A DNA stretch of 64,000 bases from Aphrophora alni (GCA_963513935.1 OY740769.1:108603762-108667761); one strand, 5' to 3'; counted from the stretch's first letter, positions 47,966-60,544 are shown. Notes: generated from the letters alone by a model not told the origin. Numbers and translations are program-made.

Positions 47966-50900
47966 GTTACTTGGAATAAAACATGTTCTACTATGTGAAA
48001 TATTTGATCAATTAAAACTCAACAAATGAGTAGTTATTAGAAATGGTATGGTCTTAGAAAATAAAGTTCATTTTTTATTTATTATTTATTGTTATCTGGA
48101 TTGTGAAACCTGCAGCTAGGATCACTGCACCTAAAACCAGTCCTCTGTGCCTCATAAACCAGGTTTAACTATTATATGCTCAAAGTTGTTTGGCTTTTTT
48201 ATTTATTTATTATAATGTTATGACTCTAAATTTACTAACAAAAATCTTGTTTGGATTCTCTGTATTTTTGTATTTACCCAAACATGACCATTACTTATTA
48301 TTATTTTATTTTATAAATTAATAAACGGCGCCAACAAGTTTTCTTTGACTTGTACTTTTTTTTTTTTTTTTTTTTTTTTTTACTCAGGGTATGAGTTTTT
48401 TCGAAAAGTGTACTTAAGGAAGAAATCATAAAGACAGAGTCAGTTTCTGAAATACAGTTATTTTTATTAGATGCTGTAAAAGACACTTAATTATACATTT
48501 ATTTATTCATTTAGCAAGATTACTTTTATTTTTTATTTTTAGAACCATATGCAGCAACATTTTGGTATGTCTATATTTTAGTCTTTTAAAACTAAAGCAC
48601 AGATGTTGACATTTAATTTAATTATAATTTCTAATTAGTTTTCCTACTTTACTATTCTTTTTTAACATTAAAATCATCACTCAACTTTGTCTTACATACC
48701 ATGCTGTTGTTGTTTCTCTGACTGCCTTGCCCAAAATGTTTATCTTCTTGTCAACTCTCCCAACTAACTCCTACATCCCAACTACAACTAACTACTTCCA
48801 GTAAATATTTTTCAAAAGTGTGTTCTCTCTGCTCCCCTCCCCACATCAGAATGGGTACACGGAAAACACTGATACCATATTTCAACTTACGTAGTACATA
48901 ATATAATTTCTTACCTAACTTACATCTATACATTTACAAAAAAATCCTGGTTGTTTATTATATTAAACAATATTATTAAACATTGTTTTTATTTTTATTT
49001 ATTTATTTGTTTGGTTCTGTAACACTCCATCCACATCTTTGGTAGTGCGGTTTATCCACCAACCCCATAAGATGAAGGTGCTTTTTGAGAGAGTTATGCC
49101 CGGTCAGAAAGCCAACCACCAAGATCCAACAGTTCTCTGCTGAGATGTCTAGCCAGGCCACCAACGAAATCATATGCTTGTCTTTGACCTCTCGTTTTCT
49201 CCCTCCATTTGTGAGAGTATTCAGATTAACCACCCAAACTTCTAATTACTTTTTTCCCAAAACTTATCTGTGCCCATGTTATTTGAATCTATAATTCCTT
49301 TTAGGCATGCAAGTATGGCCTACTCCTTAGGTTGAAGAATAGTTTGAATAGTTTCTTTATTGACCATTAAGTACAAAACAAAACACACAATAGATTTCAT
49401 CCTCATACTGTAAACTAAATTATTATACTGTGAAATTTAATTACAATTAATAATATACTTAATATAAACAGACCATAAGACAATCAAATTATAAATAACT
49501 GGTCAACAATAGAGTATAAGTAAAGAAGTTGAGCAACTAAAGAACTATAAGAATAAAATTATCAACAATACCAATAACAATAAATAAATGATTAATTGAT
49601 TAAAATAGATAGATAACATCAAACCACAAATCAATATACTTAAAATGACATAAATAATTATAGAAACATATAAATAAAACATATTTTTAAATAAATTCAT
49701 TTATAATCAAAAATTGATTTCAATAATTAGGTTAATAAAATTAACGTGTACCTGAAAAATACATCTATTTGAGGAAATAAAACTTTAATTAGCTAGTTGT
49801 GAATTTTGATTCAAAAAGTCTTTAAATCAGTACTTGGAAATTTATTGAACAATTTGATATTTAAGACATAGTGATTGTTAGGGATTGGATTCTCTCTGTT
49901 GCCTAACTTTGGGTTGAAATAAAATTTCTCTAGATAAGGCCAATGCACTATTTGTTATAAATGATTATATTTACAATTTATTATAATGATAGTTATTTAT
50001 TTCAGAAAGAGATATTTATGATTAATAACACATAATATATATATATATATATATATATATTTATGTGTGTGCGCACGTGTGTGTGTGTATGTGTGTGTGT
50101 AGCAATCAGTGTTTCAGTTATATTACAATTCCAAGAAATATAACATTGATATCTATGTATATTGTAATACATTGTATCAATATGTATTATTGATATCTAA
50201 TTCCCATTTATTATAAAATATATAATTATATATTATATTATTATATATCTATTAGTCCCAAGATAGAGCAAGGTGAATATTATTGTGAAATATAAAAATT
50301 CAAAATAGTCTATTTTCTTAAATTAAATTATATACCATCGGTTTACTCATCTCTATTTCTGTAAATACTGGTGTCTACCGTGTTTTATCTCTGCTGATTC
50401 TGACGAATCCTGTAGATAGTTCCTACCAAAGCTCTTGGTCAACCGATGAGCAGAGCCTCCGGCTAACAGCGTTCAATTAGGACTGACCCATACCCTTGTT
50501 CATGGTAGATTTATATGCCTTGCTAGGTTAATGAACTTAGTATTTTGTCTAGAGTCAGCTATTGCAACACTTTCTGATATATTTTACAATAATAGGCTGC
50601 TTTCTGTGTATTGTCTTGGAACTTAAAATTACAATTATATTTTATAGTTTTTACAATTATTTCTAACAACTATTTCTAATAACAATTCCTAACAACACCT
50701 TCCCTCTGAAAAATGTTGGCTTCAACATTGTGTCAATCTCTGGGGAGGGGGGGAGGATATAACAAAACTTCATGTTCATGGTTGTTCTATTGTACTGTGA
50801 CAATACTTCTTATACTGACTATGTTTGCAAGCAGCTGTTTAACCTTGACAGCCACATTCACTGCCCACTACTTGGAACTTTTACATAATAACTCTGGATA

Positions 50901-51189
50901 TGTATGAACAGATACATACATGGAGATATCGGACCATTTTCAACACATCTCGTATACATATGATTATGTGTAATTTTATTTAAATATTCTGTTGATGGAT
51001 AATATGGATAATATTATGTTATCCTGGTGTTATTTACATCCATATATTTTTTTTTATTATGATTTTATTTTGAGGATTTCGACTTGAACCTCTGAAGTTA
51101 TACAACTTGTGTTTACAAATATTATTTATAAATCTTGCTTTTATGTCTGTAGCTCATACCATGCAGTTAAATGTTTATTTTATTTTTAG
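47554..51189. other. Intron 12 (3.6 kb)
   Basis: Contains (TA)n at 47932-47961 and 50036-50060, a poly-T of about 27 (48354-48381) and a LINE RNase H fragment (49003-49233). The rest is AT-rich with nothing recognised. Confidence 0.75.
49003..49233 (-). pseudogene. Non-LTR retrotransposon RNase H C-terminal fragment
   Basis: Diagnostic text: FLTGHNSLKKHLHLMG, then a Cys box (QRCGWS). 'L-x-G-x-L-T-G-H-x-x-L-x-x-H-L' is the conserved end of the RNase H / C-terminal region of Jockey, R1 and I-type LINEs. It is an isolated piece whose neighbouring RT is absent. Confidence 0.82.
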
Positions 51190-51301
51190 ATGCTGGAACT
51201 GACTTTCCCCTATACTCAGTGAACAAAAAGAAAGTACTAATAGCTATGGAAAGCCAAATTTTAACACAGCCCTTTTTGTTCCTGATTCTTTTCTGTTTTA
51301 A
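51190..51301 (+). CDS. Polycystin-1 family exon 13 of window: TM3
   Basis: The acceptor is tatttttag and the donor is gtaagttg. The first two bases complete Asp (G|AT). The frame reads AGTDFPLYSVNKKKVLIAME then SQILTQPFLFLILFCF. It matches the family 'I-G-I-x-S-x-L-I-x-x-P-x-x-L-I-x-x-L-F' TM3 pattern, with I-A-M-E-S replacing the usual I-G-I-E-S. It ends AA| (phase 2), completed to Lys in exon 14. Confidence 0.88.
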
Positions 51302-52147
51302 GTAAGTTGTCCTAGTTTTGAAAGTTTTAGTAACATGTAGATGATAATAGTAAAATATATTTATAAAAAAAAGCATATTTATGAAAAATATACTATTATT
51401 TTTTAGTGTCAAGTATTTTTTTCAAGGTAAAAAGAACGTATTCAGCCATTTGAAATATCATGAAAACTGTTTGCACAGTCTTGATGTTACTTGCAGCCAA
51501 CCAGAAGGCACCTTTCTGAACAGTCAGTAACACATAGAATTTTTCAGCTGGTTGCTAAATTCTGTTGATTGAGAATTAGTAATGTATGACCATCACATTC
51601 ACAATTACTAAGCAAGGAGATAAGCACATCTGCATATCAGATTTTGCATAAAATTTAAACAGTTATGCTTCAAAGATGGTTATGTTCAGAAGGTCTTCAG
51701 CAAGCAGAACACATAAGAATGTTGAATGAGTACTGGTTGGAATTTATGAAAATCACCAAATGACAAGTATTAGAGGATGATCTGGGGATTTTCAAAATAA
51801 CTTATTTGTTTGTTTCAGAGATTTGATAGAGGATTTCAGCAAGGATTGTATAACAGCAAAACTTATTCTGGATCTTATGTCACAAGTACAGAAGGAATTT
51901 TGTACTATATTTGCTGAAAACTGTTAACAATGACAAACATTTCTTCCCAAAAAAAGTCTTTACTAGAACTGAATCATAGCTGTGACCTGTAAATAGAAGC
52001 CTAGTTTTCCCAATGGAAATTATATGGTTCTCCATATCTGAAGGAGGCATGTCAAAGTCGTAGCAACAATATTGAAGCTATGTTGGCAGTGATTTTTTGT
52101 TATTAAGATTATTTGTCATAGCTCGCTCCTTCAAGCCAAACATTTAA

Positions 52148-52284
52148 CCCTTCAACCCATTATTTCATACACAGTATAGCATGCGGCCGACTTTTAAGAA
52201 TACATTATGCCGTACCTTGTATGCCATGTAACATACCAAAAAGAAATGGTTCGAGACCCACCAATATTCTTTAATTTTATATTG

Positions 52285-52361
<77 letters not shown>

Positions 52362-52835
52362 GGTTTAACACATGGACACAAACAGCTGACTTATTGAGTG
52401 TAGTTCTTTGTTGTCTCTACTTGAGGCTAGCATAAACAATTGTGCAATTTGTAGATTTCATTTTTTAAAGATGATATTTGATATGTTTGTGTGAATAGTT
52501 TATTATGAGTGAGTACTGTCACGAAATCCGAGTAGGCATAGGTTCATAGGTTATGCTAAGATAATCTGACTGTTTTAAGCTCTTGGATGACTATTATTAT
52601 TTTATTGTTGAAGGCATAATTTTTAAAATTGTATTACTGTTGATATATTTATTCTGCTGTTTGTCTTCTCTGTGTAGTGTAATATATATTTAATATGTAA
52701 GGAAAAATTATGGGATAAACTTGAGAAAACTCTTTATGGTATACATTAGAGTATACACATCTTTTGTAAATATCGCTGAAATAAGTCACGCACTTAGAGG
52801 ACAACTGGTATAAAAAAAAGTAACATGTTGAAGGG
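52148..52835. mobile_element. piggyBac-like MITE inserted in a mariner
   Basis: Ends CCCTTCAACCC / (minus) CCCTTCAACATG, with TTAA duplicated on both sides. Removing the insert plus one TTAA restores the mariner frame through its conserved NKEY motif, which fixes both boundaries. 688 bp, no transposase, holding a (GA)n tract. Confidence 0.88.
52288..52358. repeat. (GA)n microsatellite
   Basis: About 35 GA units, inside the MITE. Confidence 0.95.
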
Positions 52836-54404
52836 TTAATAAGGAGTACTAGATTGATGTACTTTTCCTAGTGACAAATTTTATGAGAAGATAATTTCAA
52901 TTGTTGTAGGGAAATGTTTGTTGACAGCTTTATGACTATTATTAGCCTGTCCAAATTATAACTTGTATAAGTTTTTTTTAGCAAATATGGAATCATTCAG
53001 ATTCTTCAGCCACTAGATGCCAGGCATAATCACTGTTAATAGGAAAGATATTTCAGATTATCGGCATGATTAAGAAGAACACCAGTCATTGATTTTGATT
53101 CTAAAGTAGGACTTTGCAGACTTTTTTCAAAAATGGAAGAGTCCAAAGGGGACTACTTTGAATGGGACTAAGGTTCCTTTGTTCGAAGCACTGTATATAT
53201 TTGTTAATATTATAATGGCAAGATACTTTTCAGACAGAGCTAGTATTTATTTATGTGTATATATGTTTGACTTTCAGTCGAATTGTGCTGCCTAAAGAAT
53301 TCAATATGGGCATTGGATTTAATGTCTATACCAGGTTCATTTAATAGGTTTAGATATATTCGAATCATCATGAAATGTTGCTAAACACAAACAGTTGTAA
53401 GGAGTCTGTTAAGAGTCAGATTAGAGAAACTACTTTTCCTTACTTAAGTGAAACATCTTTTAGTTAATTATATAGAGACTGATATTTGTAAAATTATGTA
53501 TACACTCAAAGGAATATAATTCAAGAATTACTAATTCGGCTAGTTATTTTCTAGAAAAAAATACAAAATATAAGAGAACGTTAGTGCTCAGTGAAAGTAG
53601 TGATTTTTGTCAGTACAAATCCAAAATGTAAAAGGGAAAAAATGCATATTTATAAATTTCTAAGTTTTTCTCCACATATTTCATCCATTTACTACCTTAA
53701 GAAAATGGTTGAAAATTTCAAAATCTTCTTTTGTAGTTCTAGACTTAGTGACCAAGAGATTATTGAAAAATACTTGCAAATCAGTTTAGCTATTTGAGCT
53801 GTAGAAACAATATATAAAATGACACCCTTATTTTGATTTGTTTTGTTTGTTTGTGTATTTTTTATGGATTAAGTCTGAAATTAAAAGTTACCAAGTATTT
53901 AAAATATCGTCTACAAACTCTCAAAAGTGAGAGCAAGATATGGTAACATTTTGTTAAGCAAATTCTGTGCATTTATGAGGTCTTTTGACAGACAGTGTAA
54001 TAACTAAATTTAATAAAGATTATACATTCCTTGTTTATTTAAAAAAAGTTTCTGAGCACCAACAATGTTTCATTATCTGAGCGAATTTACGTAAAAAATA
54101 AATAGTTATAAAATAACAAATACTCTTCCTCTGATGGTTCTCTTTTTGTTATATTTTAGAAATTTGTATAATTTTTAATTGTTTTTAAATAAAATTTATT
54201 GTTACCCGACTCTCCTCATTTTTGATTATAAAATTATTGCTTACTTTTTTTATTTGAATCATAATAATTACATTATATGACATTGTTAAATATACTTTCA
54301 ATTCTGGGTCTTTATACAAACTGTAAAAAATATGTATCAACACTGTTTTCTTAAAAATTAAAGTTATGACACAATATTGATTATACATATTTGTTTCTAA
54401 CCAG

Positions 54405-54643
54405 GAAGAGCAGAATAATTGCAGATCCAAAGAAAAAAGAATTTGAACTAAAAATGGAAGAGTGGGCTTTTTTTCAAGAGCAGAAAAGAATAGAACTAGA
54501 ACGAATTCAACGAATGAACGAAAATAAGAAAATAGCAGACTCAACTCCAAAACCTGCAAAAAAAGAATATTTAGAAGAAGTTGCCGTTGATGATGAAGAA
54601 GAGGAAGAAGAAGAGGAAGTTTATGAAGAAGAGAAAACTCCAA
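54405..54643 (+). CDS. Polycystin-1 family exon 14 of window: charged cytosolic loop after TM3
   Basis: The acceptor is tctaaccag and the donor is gtaatt after ACT CCA A. The frame reads KSRIIADPKKKEFELKMEEW, then a highly charged coiled-coil-like stretch (QEQKRIELERIQRMNENK), then an acidic run with eight consecutive Glu near the end. It fits the long poorly conserved TM3-TM4 cytosolic loop. The open frame would run only two codons past the donor to a TAG at 54649. Splicing at gtaatt is preferred because phase 1 joins exon 15 exactly (A|AT, Asn). Confidence 0.85.
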
Positions 54644-55843
54644 GTAATTAGAATATTTTTTACTTAAATGTGGGTATGTGATTTTAATTTATATCTTATA
54701 TGCTTATGAATGCATATATTTGTGTGTATGTGTGTATTTTGGTTGTATTGAGGATATCTGAACTCTTGAAACAAGTAGGATGTATTTAAATTCAACATTA
54801 ATTAATCTTGTTTGATATAAAATAAGACTTTCATGTAATTATAGCGTGAATAGTGGCCATAATGGTAAGTTTAAGCTATGTACTTTCTTTGCTAACTAAT
54901 TATTACAAGTGGTTCTTTAATTGGTGTACTTCACCTTTTGGATGTTCATGTAACCACAATGTGTCTACAATCTTATGTATATTTGAACAAAATATTATTC
55001 ACTGGAAGAAATAATAAAGGTTAAATGGTTTATGTGTGGTTTGCTCCATCCATTGTGATGATCAAAGTTGGTTGGTTGGACAGAGTTATTAGTGTAAATA
55101 ATTATAATTCAAGTGTTGAGAGATCTGCAGACCTCACCCACAAAGTCATACAGTCCGTAATATAGGCTTATTATGAAGTGGCTATTTTCCCAGATATCAC
55201 CAAACATTTTCATTATAGTTGTTTATATTTTACTCCAATTCACATTAATAAATTTATGAAAGTTAGTGCGTAATAAAAAATTTTAGTGGAAATATAAGGG
55301 AACTATTTTATTTTTTTGGTCTAATATACAAACTTCCTGTAGGAGGGTTTTAGAAAACAAAACAATGTTTTGTACAACTGCTCACTACATCACTTTTTCC
55401 TCCATTATATATAATAATATGAAGCATGCACTGTATTCTAACACCCTTGCTTTGAAACCTCTGCTTTTGACCATGTGGTGTATGTGTGTGTGGCTTCCAC
55501 CAATACTGACAGAGTGGTAGAACATTTTAGAGAATGGTTTTTCTACCTATCGACAGATTGCAATCCTGTTGTACTACAAGATATGCATGTTCCTCAAAAC
55601 CGGTTTTGTATGTCGCTTAACCTTCAAACTGCCTTTAATCTGAGCCGCAATCTGTCACTTGGTCTTCTCAGAATCGTCCTACTGCAATAATTATAATACT
55701 GTTGAAAAGCTTATGTTCCATAGATGCATAATCATCAACAACAACAAAAAAAAAACATAAAACATTATAAATAATATTTAATTAATTGGTAAAGATTGTG
55801 TATTTTTCTGCAAACGAGTAAAGAATAAACTGTGGAGTTGTAA

Positions 55844-56318
55844 CATGGGCGTCATCACCAGTTCATTATTGGGGGGGGGGGGACATATGCCGGGGGTCTG
55901 GTGGTATGGAAATTTTTTAAAATTAAACTTCTCAAAACATCCTTTTTATGCATTTATTTTAATATTTTGTCAGCAAATGAAGTACACTAAAATAATAAAT
56001 CTAATTATTATAACTTTTTTAAGCTGAGCGGAGAAACAAACCTTCTGCGCAATGAGTCAGATCAGATTCAAGACGAGACGACGATACTCCACACCGACAA
56101 ACTAACTACCAACATACTGGGCTTTATTGCATACAACTATTCAAAATTAATTCTATTTGCGTTTGTAACAGAAATGTAATGTTAAAAACCCTAGTAAAGA
56201 CAAAGCCCGATGTTTATCTTTTAAGGTTTTAAGTAAATCATTAATTTTTAGCAAAAATATTTTTACATCTCAAATATTGGGGGGGGGGACGCGTCCCCCC
56301 CCGGCGATGACGCCCATG
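55844..56318. mobile_element. hAT-type MITE with perfect 8-bp target duplication
   Basis: Terminal inverted repeats CATGGGCGTCATC on both ends; target duplication AGTTGTAA at 55836-55843 and 56319-56326. An 8-bp duplication with short GC-rich ends is typical of hAT. Runs of 12 and 10 G lie just inside the ends. 475 bp, no coding. Confidence 0.88.
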
Positions 56319-57039
56319 AGTTGTAAAACACAAATTAAATCATTCTTTCTCTAATTTTCACAAATCGATATTTATGTCTAACACACCTATCATAACACTG
56401 TTCTATAGATCACATCATCCTCTTTCGATCTGTGGTTTTCAAGTTTTCCTATATGTTATGGTTTTAATCTATAAAAATTAAACAAAATCATGAATTTTAA
56501 CATTTTTTTACATGCTAAAAATCACATTTCTTTTAATTTAACTTTGAGCCTAATAAATATTATTTTATCGAAATGTGTAATATATCATTGTAAAGGTAAT
56601 GTTGCAATCTTTCATAATCGTGTACCCCAAAACTCTTCTCATGAAATATAAGAACTCAATAAAGTTTTGTATTTTTCCGTGAGAGTGATGCACCTGATGG
56701 AACTGCGTAATATAAGAAAATGTAAACTATTGATCATATAATTTTTGTAAATGGTAATTCTTGTCAAATACCACAAGTTTAATATATCTTATATTATTTT
56801 TCTTTCTCTTTTGAATTACATATTCTAATTTATCGTAAGTTTTATAGTTTAGGAGATATATACATTCTACGAAGTGCTCCAAAAATTTAATCCTCCAGAT
56901 TGGTCTGGAGTGCCTAACGAACTTTGAAGATTTTGATCTTTTCTTTTTATATATTCCTTCCGTTCTATTTGATATCTGAGGAATAGGTGTTCCAATAATG
57001 TTTTTCAAAATTTATTTCTTATAATTAATATTCAATTTG

Positions 57040-57790
57040 TTAAAAGACAAAGTTAATAGCGGCCAGACATGAAGGAGCTCCATCAGTACAGACACCAACA
57101 CACTTAGGCCAATTTAAATTATTTTCAGATATGAATGTATCAAGAATCTGGAACAGATCCTGAGTCTTTGTGCCTGCAGTGGTATTTTTACAAAACAGAA
57201 AATCTTCTTTAAATATTATTACCATCTATAAACCATACATAGCGAATCAAATGAGCATCCTTATTATTATCCGTAGCCTCATTCATCTAGCTGCAATCCA
57301 AATTCGACTCCTTTAATTTTTTTAATTAATTGATCATTGATATCCTTCATCATTATGTTGTATTCTCTGACTAATTGTGTTATTGACAAAGGCACTTTTA
57401 AAAGCAGATTCCCAGCAGACTCCCCCAACTACACCATATCTACAGCAGCAGATAGAATAAGTTTTTCTGTGATGGTACGAGGCTTCTTACATTTCACAAT
57501 TCTGTAAGCCACCTTGTAAGATGCTAGCAAAGCTTTGTTTGGTACTGATGCAATCATAAAATGTATTTTTTCTTGTTACAGTTCTTTTAACTGCCTAGCA
57601 AAAATATCACGGGGTTTGCCAACCATGCTGAGATGATTAGCTTCTAAATGACGCTTCAATTTACTTAGAAACATACACTCCGCTGCAAAAACTTTCATAC
57701 ACAATACACATTGAGGTCTCTTTTTACAATTAATTTCTGTTGACATAAAACCAAACTCTAAATAAGCGATAACCGTCATCATATTTATAA
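57040..57790 (-). pseudogene. hAT transposase remnant (ZBED5/SCAND3-like)
   Basis: Reading 5' to 3' on the minus strand: YLEFGFMSTEIN, a BED-type zinc-finger piece (RPQCVLCMKVFAAE then LSKLKRHLEANH), then broken ESNLDCS and MNEATDNNKDAHLIRYVWF, then FKEDFLFCKNTTAGTKTQDL and WPKCVGVCTDGAPSCLAA with the first catalytic Asp. Matches the ZBED5-type hAT family in order. The C-terminal dimerisation region is absent. Confidence 0.85.
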
Positions 57791-58324
57791 TATATTTGTT
57801 TCTTCACAGTCACATCATTGGTTGAAGACATACTTTCTTTATCTGCATGTTTACGTTTATTACTGTTCAAAAATAGGTCCATCATCAAAAACAAAAGTAA
57901 TATAAGTTATATTATATAAACATGAACAATTACTAATTTATATCACTGTTTATTTATATCAAGAGCTGAGTTTAATTTCACTAGTCACTAGACTTTGATT
58001 ATAAACCGAATAACTGAATTGAGTCAGCAACGCTTGATTATATGCTTTCTGCAAGATCTTCCAGAACAGTCCAAATCTGTTGATCAGTGTCTACTATGCA
58101 CTTTGACGTGTCTAGCGCAATTATGTGGCACCATCAAGAAGGCTTGCATTTGCAATGATCTTCTGCACCAACCATTTTACTTTTATACAGGTCAACTAAA
58201 CAAACCACAAAAAAAATCTAGATATTTGATATTTAGTTAGGCTAAACGTCTTGGTTCAATTAATTATGTTAATATGAAGCTTTTACAATATTTTGCAACG
58301 CCCCTATGAAAAGGCCGCTGTGCA

Positions 58325-58341
58325 CAGTGTAGGAACCCCTG
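58325..58341. mobile_element. Probable hAT terminus
   Basis: cagtgtaggaacccctg is the inverted form of a caggggttcctacactg hAT end and lies just upstream, in transposase sense, of the remnant at 57040-57790. GTGTAATA follows at 58342 and occurs again at 56575-56582, but the sequence after that copy does not match the end, so the other boundary is unresolved. Confidence 0.55.
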
Positions 58342-58680
58342 GTGTAATACTTATCATCACAGTTATGGATTATTGTTGTGGAAAATGATTTTAAAAGAGA
58401 TACTCTTTTTATTTCTATATGACAGCGAGTGTTGTGTTATTACTTTTTTTTCCAAGCAAACTCATATTTTGAGTGTGGTGTGTTCATATTTAAAGATATA
58501 TAATCTTTACCTATAGTGACCTGAATTTGAGTAAGTGTCATATTGTACAGTATCTTTTCAAATACAATTATTGGATCTGTTAACAAATTTAAATAAGGTT
58601 TTGAGTGAGTACTGAGTAAGTTTACTTGGTTTTTTAACATTATCTTTTTTATTTATATAATGATGTACTTTATTTAACAG

Positions 58681-58819
58681 ATTGTTGTACAAGAACAAAG
58701 AATTTCTTCAATGATTTACTGCATAAAGTCATCACAACAAAGCCATTAATGCCAATCAGGATAACTGAAGAAACACCAGATTCCGCAACTATTCGCAAAC
58801 GCTGGACCTTCGTAGCCTG
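58681..58819 (+). CDS. Polycystin-1 family exon 15 of window: end of cytosolic loop before TM4
   Basis: The acceptor is ttatttaacag and the donor is gtgaggca. After A|AT (Asn) it reads CCTRTKNFFNDLLHKVITTK, then PLMPIRITEETPDSATIRKR and WTFVAW. The Trp codon TG|G is split at the end (phase 2). 'LP-W..x-x-AW' approaching TM4 is a family landmark. The next exon (TM4 onward) was not found before 64000, so it is probably downstream. Confidence 0.86.
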
Positions 58820-60496
58820 GTGAGGCACACAGTGAATATGTATCTAGTATTTAAAAAAAAAGAATTTCAAGATTATTACAACAAAAACATACATAAAAGC
58901 AAAACCTGTTTAGTGTGATATCAATTTTTAAAAAAAAACTTGTAAAAATAGAATTGGAATTAATTTATGTTACAGTTTTTAGATTTTTTTAGAAATTATA
59001 AAACTGCCCTTAACCATTTTTTGACCCTTTTTTAGCTTCCGAAGAACAGTTATTTTCAAACAATGTTTTTAATTTTCTATATGAGCTTTTTTACCTTAAT
59101 TTAATCCCAAATTTGAAATTTGTTGATTTAAAAAATATTTGATCCTATTTTTTTATCGATTCACTCTTAAAAAATTAGTTTTAATTTTACTATCATTAGT
59201 TGAGTTTAATCTGTAATTTGATTTAAATTTAAAATCCTAGATTTAGTAAATATATGATAGATAAAGAAACACAAGTACTAGAGAGTTCCACCTTGTTTTA
59301 ATGTGTACTTTTAACATGGTGGTATTCCGCTTATAACATATTCATTTATGAGTGGATGTGTAGAAGGGGATCCTCTGAAGTGTACTATATCCTTCAGTAC
59401 AATAAATTAAGTGTTGCATAAAAGAATATTTGTCTAGGATTATATTGATGCAGATTTTGCTCTTTGAATACAAATGGCATGTGCTTGGATAAAATGGTGA
59501 AAGTCTTTACGTGTAACTTAGTAATGTGATAGAATCATATTTGATTTGAGTTTTTTGCATCTAACAATACAGGTATTGCTACTGATTTATTTATTGCAGT
59601 TCAATAATTTATAATTGAATGAGAGAAAATTTCTAGTACTGTATTTACAATATAATAAAATATGATAAATACAAAATTACAATGCTTACTCCTTCTTTCA
59701 AGTTTCCAGGATCAGGCAATGCCAATGTATCAATGTACATAGTATGCCACAGCCAACAGAAACCACATGTTTTTAAATGTCAACCATAAAAATCTGTTTG
59801 ATTCCTCTTTTGTACTTCTTTAAAAAAATGCTTTAACAACAAGAAATTATTAACAGAAATGATAGGAAACTCACAATCACACCTCCGTGCACATTCTAAA
59901 AACAACAAAAGGAAAGACTAACAAGATTTATAATAGAAAGCAAAAAGTGATTTTTAAAAAAATTAAAAATCTTTAACTAAAAACTTGAATCCATCAAAAT
60001 TACAACTAAAAAGTTTATGTTATATAATATACATTGATTTTGTAGCCTAGTCAAAAAGTATTGGTTGTATGGAATAGTTTAAAGTGAGGTGTTAAAACTT
60101 AAATTAAAATGATTGAGCAGAACTTAACCCTTTTAGTGCCAAGTGCCAATGCCATCGGCGTGACATACGTATGCAAAGAGTGTCAACGCCGATTGCATTG
60201 GCACATTTCATATTTGTTCACATAGGTCCTATGAATTCTAACAGATAGTGATGGCGTTCACTTAATTCTATTAAGCAATCTTTCTGCTTTAAACCGATAT
60301 AAGAATCGTCTAATTTGGAAGGAAAATAATCGAGTTAGTTCCGGTAAATTAACAGCTGTTCTGGTAGAGCAGATGTAAATTCCAGCGCAGTTAAGTTGAA
60401 GTGTAATAACATTGTTATGTTCTGTTTATAAAAGTGTTTATTGTATTTTTATATATTTTAGGACAATAGACTTTTGTTTTTTGGTATTGTGTTTAA

Positions 60497-60499
<3 letters not shown>

Positions 60500-60535
<36 letters not shown>
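60500..60535. repeat. (TA)n microsatellite
   Basis: Uninterrupted TA run inside the TTAA element. Confidence 0.93.

Positions 60536-60544
<9 letters not shown>

Larger units (their letters stand above)
51780..53200 (+). pseudogene. mariner transposase remnant, split by a MITE
   Basis: Before the insert: LMSQVQKEFCTIFAENC, a degraded catalytic region (KVFTRTES where ITGDESW is expected), then SSQWK- and SPYLKEACQS-like pieces in shifting frames. The text up to QTFNKEY resumes exactly across the inserted MITE (TTAA at 52144-52147 and 52836-52839). After the insert: NKEY, and a C-terminal KGDYFEWD near 53145. Resembles the GVQW/SETMAR-like mariner branch, and is distinct from the other three copies. 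Confidence 0.78.
51302..54404. other. Intron 13 (3.1 kb)
   Basis: Contains a mariner remnant split by a piggyBac-like MITE (separate entries). 53200-54404 is AT-rich with no recognised content. Confidence 0.75.
54644..58680. other. Intron 14 (4.0 kb)
   Basis: Contains a hAT-type MITE and a hAT transposase remnant (separate entries). 54660-55835 is AT-rich; a short open frame at 55475-55690 is slightly GC-richer but matches nothing I know. Confidence 0.7.
2042..58819 (+). other. Polycystin-1 family gene, central part (15 exons; both ends outside the window)
   Basis: This is the only host gene I can support. Fifteen exons join in phase to about 826 codons. The protein order is: REJ/GAIN-like ectodomain, GPS cleavage site, TM1, PLAT domain, TM2-TM3, an acidic cytosolic loop, and the start of TM4. 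That order is specific to the polycystin-1 family, whose members are large autocleaved membrane proteins that pair with TRPP/PKD2 channels in sensory or ciliary signalling. The role here is inferred from the family. Introns range from about 0.75 to 6.4 kb and are packed with transposon remnants. No start codon, promoter or final stop is in the window. PKD1, PKD1L and lov-1 type members cannot be told apart without the missing ends, so I give no symbol. Confidence 0.9.

Noticed and set aside
48301..48486. Open frame with poly-Lys
   Set aside because: Translation of a poly-T tract on the minus strand.
52165..52371. Open frame rich in Leu-Ser
   Set aside because: Translation of the (GA)n microsatellite on the minus strand.
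54391..54651. Independent small gene of 86 codons starting MFLTRKSRI
   Set aside because: The first codons are intron; an acceptor at 54404 and phase-matched exons on both sides make it exon 14 of the polycystin gene.
56575..58349. GTGTAATA at both sides as a hAT target duplication
   Set aside because: The right side abuts a good hAT end but the left side does not; an 8-bp match in AT-rich DNA can be chance.
59572..59600. Possible exon after aatacag near 59572
   Set aside because: In the required phase it meets a stop within four codons.
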